64,000 nt of DNA from Gracilariopsis chorda (Eukaryota; Rhodophyta; Florideophyceae; Gracilariales; Gracilariaceae). The first letter of the stretch is position 1; the number at the start of each line of letters is the position of its first letter. Where the stretch lies: positions 62,001 through 126,000 of the forward strand of contig NBIV01000041.1 of the NCBI GenBank assembly GCA_003194525.1, in the 5' to 3' direction. The notes under the pieces are model-generated. The model worked only from the letters and a program-made list of their open reading frames with translations. It did not search any database and was not told the DNA's origin. The position numbers and the translations under genes are program-made. Below are positions 1 to 8,300 of the stretch, piece by piece.

Positions 1-121
1 GATACCTTCGCGGCCATTTCGACATTCCGAAAGACACAGGTCCATTCCATCGTTTCAATGCACTCCTAATCTTCGAAGGCGCGTACTACCGCGGACAAAT
101 GGTAGCGTATGGTTCCTTTAA

Positions 122-1426
122 ATGTCATCCTCAATCCCGACTTCAAGTTTCTATACGCAGAAGGCTGTGCTTCGGTATCCGTTCAAGACCCAACATGGGC
201 TCCAAAGTATGCTTCATGCAGTTCGGAAGGACCCGAAACTACGCATTGAAACATTCTACACACAACAAGACGCCTTTGACCACGCTGACAAACAGGCGCT
301 GCGCTTAAAAGTGTGGTCAAACGAAATAGATTCAAGTGGGAAACGACGTTACCTAACTGGCTCATACGAGGCGTTCTGGCGATTTTACTCCCGATGCCTT
401 CGCAGATCAAACACACTGCACTTTTATGAAGTCATTCGTGAGCAGCGTGCAAGCAAGCTCTATTTTGATCTAGAGTTCAAACGTGAACAGAATGATTGTA
501 ACTGCGAACGAATGATCGATGCTCTTATAGATTCCGTCGCGAAGTTAGCCTGCATCCCGATTCGAAGACACACCGAAGACGTTGTGGAACTCGATTCAAC
601 TACTGAGGTGAAGTTTTCTCGTCATATTGTTTTTGAACATGTGGCTTTTTATGACAACGTCCATGCTGGTCTTTTCGCACACAAAGTTGTTCAAAAGCTT
701 CAAGAACAGAATGAAAACCTAGTCATGGTGAACAAAGACGAAAGAAAGATACCGTTTGTTGACCTTGGGGTATACACGAAGAATCGATGCTTTCGTATCG
801 TGGCAAGCTCTAAGTTTGGTAAGACTGCTCGTTTGTTACCGTTGAATCATGAAGGCGACCGAGTTTCAATATCGAAAGGGTTATTTCTTAAAAGTCTAGT
901 GTGCAGCGTGAGAAAAGGAGTCTCTCTGAGAGGAAACCCGTCTCCATTGCAAAGCATGGCAAAAGTTGAACGGGAAAATCCATATTCCGCGGCTGAGACC
1001 CCAAGGTTCAAACGTGAAAAGGCATCTCTGCATCCACAAGTGGACAAGTATGTATATTCGATTATTGAACCACTTGGGGGGGGAATACACGGTGTGACTA
1101 TCTCTGGGGAGCACCTGCTCGTATATGCAATTAAGGGTGGATACAAATATTGTGCAAACGTCGGGAGGCATCACAAGTCTAATAACGTCCTCCTTATCGC
1201 TGACATGGGTAGTAAGTGTATGTATCAGAAATGCTTTGATCCAGATTGCCGTGGTTTTCGATCTCTGAGCTGGCCCATGCCTCCTTGGATTACTGACGAG
1301 ATTGGAGATGATGACCTGCTACGCGTAGTAGATGAAATTGAGGACGCAGGCGGCGGAATCAGCGACAATGCTTTGAGCGCCGTTTTGGATAACCATCTCA
1401 ATAAGAATCCTCCACATCCTCTTTAA
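122..1426 (+). CDS. PRIMPOL: PrimPol-type DNA primase/polymerase
   Basis: Archaeo-eukaryotic primase (AEP) superfamily enzyme, 434 residues, one uninterrupted frame. PrimPol re-primes stalled forks and performs translesion synthesis in nucleus and mitochondria. Visible motifs: motif I YFDLEF with D116 and E118 (metal ligands), motif II FSRH with S166 and H168, motif III FVDLGVY with D214. A C-terminal zinc knuckle has C344, H351, C371 and C376, the same 7/20/5 spacing I recall for the human enzyme. The protein is shorter than human PrimPol (about 560 residues) and ends soon after the zinc knuckle with an acidic tail (residues 391-410), where a RPA-binding region sits in animals. The first ATG of the frame is used as start; an upstream exon cannot be excluded. 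The next feature downstream is a LINE insertion on the opposite strand. Confidence 0.9.
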   Translation: MSSSIPTSSFYTQKAVLRYPFKTQHGLQSMLHAVRKDPKLRIETFYTQQDAFDHADKQALRLKVWSNEIDSSGKRRYLTGSYEAFWRFYSRCLRRSNTLHFYEVIREQRASKLYFDLEFKREQNDCNCERMIDALIDSVAKLACIPIRRHTEDVVELDSTTEVKFSRHIVFEHVAFYDNVHAGLFAHKVVQKLQEQNENLVMVNKDERKIPFVDLGVYTKNRCFRIVASSKFGKTARLLPLNHEGDRVSISKGLFLKSLVCSVRKGVSLRGNPSPLQSMAKVERENPYSAAETPRFKREKASLHPQVDKYVYSIIEPLGGGIHGVTISGEHLLVYAIKGGYKYCANVGRHHKSNNVLLIADMGSKCMYQKCFDPDCRGFRSLSWPMPPWITDEIGDDDLLRVVDEIEDAGGGISDNALSAVLDNHLNKNPPHPL

Positions 1427-1542
1427 GTAGACAAATACCCAATGACTGAAAAGGTTTTTGTCTCTGTGAGAGACCCAATCGCCAATCTGTTTTTCTTCCC
1501 TCAATGGCAGAGGTAAGACGAGTACAACTCGTCAAGTCGGAT

Positions 1543-1636
1543 CGGCTTCAAGTTCAAGTGTTACCGCTTCTAACCATGTGTCTATGGGTTCAAAGCTTGA
1601 AGCCGTAGGCACATGGTTAGAAGCGGTAACACTTGA
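1543..1636. repeat. Interleaved inverted repeats (27-bp perfect arms)
   Basis: Perfect 27-bp inverted arms at 1554-1580 and 1610-1636 are separated by 29 bp. A second perfect 10-bp pair (1543-1552 with 1596-1605) interleaves with it, giving the order A-B-A'-B'. Only one hairpin can form at a time unless a pseudoknot forms. It lies 117 bp past the PrimPol stop and just before the LINE insertion. It could be a cruciform, a 3' UTR hairpin or a decayed foldback element; function unknown. Confidence 0.85.
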
Positions 1637-1646
1637 TATTCATGAG

Positions 1647-2664
1647 CTAAACCGGTTCTTCTTCTTCTTTATTTTGGGTTCAATATGTCTGATTACGGCA
1701 TATTGATAGAGGTTTTTTCTTTTTATGAGAAAAACCTCTCTCTCCTAAGAAAGGCTAGCAACTTCTGTGGCCACTGGCGGACTATCTCCGCCAAAGTCTT
1801 ACCTTTTCTCTCTGCTGCGGCAGGAAGCTCGCGTCTCCTAGAATCTGTCCGCTTAGTACAACGAAGCACATAGTGTTCAGCGCTGTTGGTAGCGCGCGTG
1901 TTACAGTCACATCGTGATGGTTTCCCTTCTATGTAACTTGCAACAGGGTGAAGCTTCGGCGTGTGTCCTACATAGATCTGAGACAGCGTGACTTCTGCTT
2001 TCCGAGGCGATATGATGCCTTGTAGTTCTTCTGGGACATCATTGATCAAAGGCTTGGCTTTAGAGGCAGCCATTATTCGTGTCTTGGCGTCCTCAAAGTA
2101 GACCGGTACTCTGACTTGATCTTTCATAGGAGTGCTCAAACCTTGCTTTGCAAGGCTATCCACCCGTTCATTCTGCGGAAGGCCGCAGTGCCCGGGTATC
2201 CAAACGATATCAACGAAACAGCCTCTTTTGTCGGTGATGGAACTTAGTATTCGTGAAACAGTTTGTAACGAAGAAGGTTGCTGTCGAAGAGAGCTCTGCA
2301 ACCCATCTACCATACTTTTGGAGTCCGTTGCCAATCTGATTCGTCCTTTCCATCCTTCTTCACATCTTTGCAAAACCTTTTCAAGCGCGTGTTTTGCAGC
2401 GGTGACTTCTGCTGTGAACGAGGACACTTCCACTCCAGCCGGGAGTGTGGCATGTTCTTGTTCAGGACTGTTCTCGTACCACGGGATATTGTAGGCTGCA
2501 GCTCCTACTTTCTTCAGAGAAAGGAGCTGGTATCCCAATTTATGCCCGTCTGCATCTAATATGATCTGGGAATCCAGACAGGAGTAAGCCATGACAAATT
2601 CATCATCATAGTATACCACCATGTCTGGCATTCGGCGATGCCGTTCATAGAACTAAACCGGTTC
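1647..2664 (-). mobile_element. 5'-truncated non-LTR retrotransposon (LINE) insertion
   Basis: The 12-bp direct repeat CTAAACCGGTTC occurs at 1647-1658 and 2653-2664, extending to 15 bp with one mismatch. It flanks about 1 kb holding only the C-terminal RNase H part of a LINE on the minus strand. On that strand the 3' end at about 1676-1659 is A-rich (AAAATAAAGAAGAAGAA). Target duplication, 5' truncation and an A-rich 3' tail together are the signature of target-primed reverse transcription. The reverse transcriptase and endonuclease are missing, so the copy is immobile. The repeat could be coincidental, but its fit to both ends of the coding remnant argues against that. Confidence 0.7.
1723..2631 (-). 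CDS. RNase H and C-terminal zinc motif of a LINE polyprotein
   Basis: Open frame of 302 codons with an RNase HI-type domain. Catalytic candidates are E75 (FTAEV), D103 (ATDSKS), H148 (PGHCG) and D158 (NERVD); the first acidic residue is less clear (D26 or D28). A Cys/His motif follows (CDC at about 234, then H and C in EHYVLRC), typical of the C-termini of jockey/I-like LINE ORF2 proteins. The frame has no stops although the element is 5'-truncated, so it is either young or kept by chance. The ATG at 2631 is only the first available; the real protein began in the missing part. Whether it is expressed is unknown. Confidence 0.7.
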   Translation of the reverse strand: MPDMVVYYDDEFVMAYSCLDSQIILDADGHKLGYQLLSLKKVGAAAYNIPWYENSPEQEHATLPAGVEVSSFTAEVTAAKHALEKVLQRCEEGWKGRIRLATDSKSMVDGLQSSLRQQPSSLQTVSRILSSITDKRGCFVDIVWIPGHCGLPQNERVDSLAKQGLSTPMKDQVRVPVYFEDAKTRIMAASKAKPLINDVPEELQGIISPRKAEVTLSQIYVGHTPKLHPVASYIEGKPSRCDCNTRATNSAEHYVLRCTKRTDSRRRELPAAAERKGKTLAEIVRQWPQKLLAFLRRERFFS

Positions 2665-3456
2665 GATGCGATGCATTAATCCGCCCGACGTGGTGTGCCG
2701 CCGTTCCTGCTGTTGCGAATAAGGAGGACGCAAAATGGATTCGCAACGTCTGCCTTGATAACATGGCCTTGGCAGCAGACTGGCTTCCTACAGAGATAGT
2801 ACGTCGAAGTCGGAATTAGCCTTCGTCCCCCCACACACAACAATAACATCCTTGAAAGCACCATGAGGCCGTAATATTTTCACAGTTCTGAAAGTAGTAG
2901 ACGTACTCTTCAACTATTTACATGACTAATCATCTGCACAGATGAGTTTTCTCTACTTCACCCCTAACAGTTTCATCAATTATTTTGGACAACTACCGCA
3001 AGAAGATAGAGCTTCTCTATACGCAAGCCGACTCATTCCATTACTGTCTCTTTTGCCCCACACACAACAATAACATCCTTGAAAGCACCATGAGGCCGTA
3101 ATATTTTCACAGTTCTGAAAGTAGTAGACGTACTCTTCAACTATTTACATGACTAATCATCTGCACAGATGAGTTTTCTCTACTTCACCCCTAACAGTTT
3201 CATCAATTATTTTGGACAACTACCGCAAGAAGATAGAGCTTCTCTATACGCAAGCCGACTCATTCCATTACTGTCTCTTTTGCCAAGACATGCTACGATG
3301 GGTAACATCTTTTAGCACGACTCGTATTGCCTTCACGTATTGCAGTTAGTCAGGTGACTCGTTTCTTCTTTCTTTGCGTTTTTTGGATCCTCATACCCAG
3401 GATAACAAGTGTTACAAAGAGGAATAACCCCGTTGGATACCACGAATTCTTTCATT
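2665..3456. other. Non-coding host DNA with tandem duplication
   Basis: I see no credible gene on either strand between the LINE insertion and the Harbinger terminus. The main structure is the 227-bp tandem duplication at 2829-3282. Confidence 0.6.
2829..3282. repeat. Perfect 227-bp tandem duplication
   Basis: Positions 2829-3055 and 3056-3282 appear identical over 227 bp when read base by base, and the next two bases after the second copy (CC) also match. No coding capacity. Identity implies a very recent duplication or an assembly artefact. Confidence 0.95.
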
Positions 3457-3496
3457 AGAGACTTCACGCACAGCCAAATCTCGTAAAAATCTCGTA
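3457..3496 (+). repeat. Harbinger left terminal inverted repeat
   Basis: Begins AGAGACTTCACGCACAGCCA and matches the reverse complement of the right end in about 36 of 43 aligned positions, allowing two or three single-base gaps. Similarity fades inward but a shared GTACCACGA motif recurs about 90 bp in. Confidence 0.75.
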
Positions 3497-4216
3497 TACA
3501 GAGCGTACACGAATTTTAGGTGACCGTCGCGGCCGAGAATTGTACCACGAATGCATACGAAATCTCGTCTGCGCTCTGGTTTCTACGAGACTCTTCTCGT
3601 ACAGTCTGTGCGACAGAGAGAGTGACGACGACTTCCGTTCACTACATGTCCACGATGAACGACTCTCATTCAGCCGCGGATATCACACGAAGCAAACAGC
3701 AAAACATCTCTAACGATATAGAACCAACGTTTCTCAAGCCAAAAGAGAGAGAAACCAGCCGAAACGACTCTAACTTTTCTTTGCATACAAATCTTAAACG
3801 CTTTTGCTTTAAAAAAACTTCTGAATTGTTTCTTCTACGGGGTGTTCCAGAAGAAGACGCTCATATCCAAAAAATGTGAAAAATGGAATACATTTACAAA
3901 AGAGTTCTCGAAAGGTTTTTGAAGCGCAAATCATCTACTTTTTTCGTATACATAAATTAACCGTGAATAAATAATATGATAGATAGATTCAAAAGTCTTG
4001 CTTCTATGTGAAAAACAGATAATACGAGAAACATGGCATTTTCAGAAAAAGCAAAACATATGGAGTAAAAGAATCTCTGTTGGATGATTTAATACTAAAA
4101 ATGGATTAAAAAGCAGAGAAAACACGTTAGTTGAAACGATAGCAGATAATGAACGAAATGAGGTTTATAGGAGCGGGTGAGTCCATAAAAAAGAGAGCTT
4201 TATCTTTAAAGTATAA
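3497..4216. other. Harbinger left flank, no recognisable gene
   Basis: An open frame on the plus strand at about 3520-3879 lacks an ATG at its start and has no recognisable domain. The remainder is AT-rich and apparently non-coding. The N-terminal part of the Myb-like ORF is not visible here. Confidence 0.5.
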
Positions 4217-4692
4217 CAAGTGGAAACGGCCTTCGGCCATGGGCGGCGCTGCGCGCCGCGTTGTTTTTGTAGCTTTGTGTATTTAGTAGCGTTCGGAGGC
4301 TCTCCGAGCACTTTGCTCGCTTGCGCTCGCAATAGCGCTCGTAGAACCACGGAGCGCCGCGGCGCCGAGAGTATGTGGAGCCGTAGGGGTTTGTGTTTAG
4401 GTGCCTAAATTGACTGCAGTGCCTGCCAATGATGAGAAAGCGCGACACGTTGCTTTGTGTAACTGGCTGGCACTACAGTCATTATGGGAGTGCCAGCCAG
4501 TAAGCAGCAAGCTTTGCTGCTGCTGCTGCTGTTGCTGCTGAATTTTCTAAGTGGTAGGGAGGCGTTGCGCCAAATGGCAGTTTTGCATGCGCGTAGACGG
4601 GCATACAGGGCGGTTTATTGGCGCACCGCCTCCCGTCAATCAACAACACCCCCCTCATACATGTGTAAATCATTAAGAGTGGGGTGTTGAGA
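4217..4692 (-). mobile_element. Non-autonomous Helitron copy A (476 bp)
   Basis: Shares left and right ends with the autonomous copy but encodes nothing. Contains a CTG/CAG run and an internal imperfect inverted repeat (arms like GGGAGGCGTTGCGCCA) near its 5' end on the minus strand. Confidence 0.8.
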
Positions 4693-5162
4693 CAAGTGGA
4701 AACGGCCTGCGGCCGTGGGCGGCGCTGCGCGCCGCGTTGGTTTTGTAGCTTTGTGTATTTCGTGGCGTTCGGAGCCTCTCCGAGCACTTTGCTCGCTTGC
4801 GCTCGCAATAGCGCTCGTAGAACCACGGGGCGCCGCGGCGCCGAGAGTATGTGGAGCCGTAGGGGTTTGTGTTTAGGTGCCTAAGTTGACTGCAGTGCCA
4901 GCCAATGATGAGAAAGCGCGACACGTTGCTTTGTGTAACTGGGTGGCACTGCAGTCATTATGGGAGTGCCAGCCAGTAAGCAGGAAGCTTTGCTGCTGCT
5001 GCTGCTGCTGAATTTTTTAAATGGTAGGGAGTCTTTGCGCCAAATGGGCGTTTTGCATGCGCAAACGGGGGCGTGCAAAGCGAATTTGTGGCGCAACGCC
5101 TCCCGTCAGTCAACAACACCCCCCTCATACATGTGTAAATCATTAAGAGTGGGGTGTTGAGA
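4693..5162 (-). mobile_element. Non-autonomous Helitron copy B (470 bp)
   Basis: Very similar to copy A along its length, with the same ends (TCTCAACACC at the 5' end, CCACTTG at the 3' end on the minus strand) and the same internal hairpins. No coding capacity. Confidence 0.8.
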
Positions 5163-5309
5163 CAAGAGGAAGCGGCCTTCGGCCGCGGGCGGCACTGCGC
5201 GCCGCGGTGGAGGAGTGATAAACAGCGGTGAGGAGAAAAGAGGGTGGAGAATGCAAAAGCAGAAAAGCAAGTAGTTTAATTCAATGAAAGAAGAATGCAA
5301 GAGATATGA

Positions 5310-8300
5310 TTACGGTTGTGGAGGGATGCAGAACTGAATAGCTTCAGGCAGCACTGGGTTGGCGATGGGAACAGGCATGGGATGAATTGTGTGCGCATTC
5401 GAGGGTGTAAGCTGCGGATCATGCAGGAGCAGCACATGGTCGTTCCTTCGAACGCGCGACAATGCGACATACAACTGACCAGCGCAGAAGAAGTTGGATC
5501 GCACATCCTCAACCAAGCCATCCAAAGTCTTTCCCTGTCCTTTGTGAACGGTAGCTGCAAACGCGAGACGAATGGGAAACTGCCTTCGAATCATGCGAAT
5601 ATCTGCGAAAGAAAACTCGAAGTCGATACGATGCAGGAGCTGTCGTTCGAGCACCTGTCTGTTCTCGTCGAATCGAGCCACCTGCATCGTAAATTGATCG
5701 ACACGCGCGACTACGAACAGCTTTCCGTTGACCACAGCGGGATGCAGCACGTTCCGAATGACCATAACTGGCACACCAATCTTCAAGTCCAAGTTATGAG
5801 GCGGTACTCCAGTAGGCGCATACTGATATGCAAACTCGGGGACGATAGAACTGGCAAAGTCAGACTCTGGGTTCTGTCCACGAACAGGTTGCACGGTTGT
5901 CGCTGACGGAAGAGTGAAGCGCTCACCAGGAAACAGATCTAGCGCTGCCGCATTATGTTCGTCGACCAACTGATTTGTGGAGGCAATGAGCATTTTGCTG
6001 AGATCCACATCCTCCTTGCGTCGTGTTGTGAGCCACTTCCACAGGAATTGGTAGGCGGTTTGCATGCCACCGGTAGATGTGAGTGGTAGTGGAGCGTTGT
6101 TGGATATTGTGTTTCGTGCAATGGAACGTAACAGCGACGCAAATGCAGGATCATCCGCTTGGCGTACTTGTTCCGTGAGGTACAGCACTTGAACCGAGCA
6201 CAATGTCCACAGATCACTCTTCCACGGCAATTCGTTGAGAATGTTTGTGTACACTCGTCTCACATTTCCACTTGGCTCGGCCTCCATGTACACCTGCGGC
6301 ACCACTGGAAGCAGCTGGGAGTAGTCGCCGGATAGAACGATGGTCAAGCCCCCAAACGGAGGTGGGTTTTCCATTCCACTGCAGCGAAGATCTTTGAGCA
6401 ACGCATCCATGAGTTCGAAGAGCTTTCTTGAGAGCATGGACGCCTCATCCAAGACGAGCAGTTGTATTTCGCGTAGCAGTTCTGCACGTTGAGATCGGGG
6501 ACCGTACTTTGACAAAGTGGCTGTAGTGTTGCTTGTGCTGTCCCTATCAGCTACACCCAGTCCGAGAAGGCTATGTAAAGTGCGGCCACCTTCGTACAAC
6601 GAAGCTGCAATGCCTGTTGTAGCAGTCATTTCGGCGAGCATTCCTTCCGACTCAACGATATCACGAAGGAGGTTGAGCACGTATGTCTTTCTGGTTCCTG
6701 CGGATCCTTGCACAAAGAACACGTTTCCAGGAGTGCTCGTTCGCTCCTGCAGCGCCTGTCGTTGTTGCAATGCGGCAATGACGGTGTCAATGACTTGTCT
6801 TTGGCGAGGTTTTAAGGTGGCGTACCTTGACTGCAAAGTTGACGAATTTCGCACCACTCGTGCGTCTCGAGTTGTTGTAGCTCCATTCGCCTCAGTCAAT
6901 GCTGTATGATCCTGCTGTAGGTGTTGGGAGAAGAAGCTGTGATCGCGAAGCAGTCGTCCCCCGTGCCGGTCTGAGATCTCCACCACACGTCGATACATTT
7001 CTTTCTTTCGTTGCTGCTCATCTCCTGTATGTATGTCACTACATAATGCCTCCCAGTTTTCGACGGCCATTTTTTCTGGGTCTGCGCCTTGTTGGTATAG
7101 TGTGACAACCAGACGTCGTAGCTCGGAGGGCGTGCTGTATATCTGCACTGCTTCTTGGAATGCAATATCAAACTCAGATCCGTCCGCGAGCAGTCCGCTT
7201 ACAATCGCAGTTTCACGATACGTTCCATACTGCTGTCCGTTGAAAGTCCTTGCGTCATCATAAGAGCTCGAGCCGTGATTCATGAGCAGCAAGCGCAGAG
7301 CAAATAGCTCAATGTCAGACGGTGAAACACCTCTGATCCTTGCAACACACTGCTCGTCTTCCGTGCGCTCTACCACGTACATGGGCGGATCGCAGTCGTC
7401 TGTGGGCACCTGGGTGCTGTCTCCGTCGTATTGGTTAAGCACACGGGCTGGAAGCGTGCGATACAATCGAACTTTTTCAAAGTACGAAAGGTAGTCGAGG
7501 TTTGCGTATGCTTCGGGCCTTGCAAAGTATCTCTCCAGTGTAGACGGTTGTGATGCAGAAAGAAGCTGGTTGGGACCTCTCAGCAGAAATGTGCGCTCTC
7601 CTTCCAATTGAATGGCCAGTCGCTCTACTTTTGGTACGATGTGAACATGTCGAAACTCGAAAATTCTCCAAGCTGCATTGACAGCGCCCACCACACGTGC
7701 TCGCATGTATGCACGAATGTCGTTCTGCACCTGCGGCTCTTGTTGCTGCTCGTTGTGTGTGCCTGTCTCATTAGCACCACTCACGTTGAGCACCACCTCC
7801 TGAGCTTTGGGCTGCTTAAACGCGTACTTCATCAGATAAGCCACTGCGCCCCCTCCTTGCGTGCGCTCCACGTTGATATGAGAGCGGTACTTCTTGGTCA
7901 GAGTTGGGTTGTACGGCACTATCTTGAGGTCATGTTGCCTTCTTCTGCGGTAGACCACGCGATTCGTGCCTTCTTCAATGTACGTCTCCGGCACAATCAT
8001 GTTGCGGTCGTATCCAAACTTGCAACGCCCAGCGCGATTCCGGCAATGGGTGGAGTGGCGGTGCCTGTGCATGGAACGAATGAGGGCACGCAACGCGTCG
8101 TCTTCACCGGGAAGAGGAAGTTCTGCACGAATCAGCTCGTCGATCACATCAACGTCTTCAATCACGCCTCCTTCGAGCCACACGAGCATGTGGTGATGAG
8201 GCACATTGCGCTCCTGAAACTCGAGCTTTGATGCAAGCCCCAGGCACTTCAATCCGAAGATGTGCTCCGAGTTCTTCTCCAAGTCCTTCATGAAGTCGTT

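Noticed and set aside
3520..3879. 119-codon frame on the plus strand
   Set aside because: Begins with GTG, lies partly in the Harbinger terminal region and shows no domain; not called as a gene.
4501..4540. CTG/CAG run as an independent microsatellite locus
   Set aside because: The same run recurs at the same place in all Helitron units, so it is part of the element.
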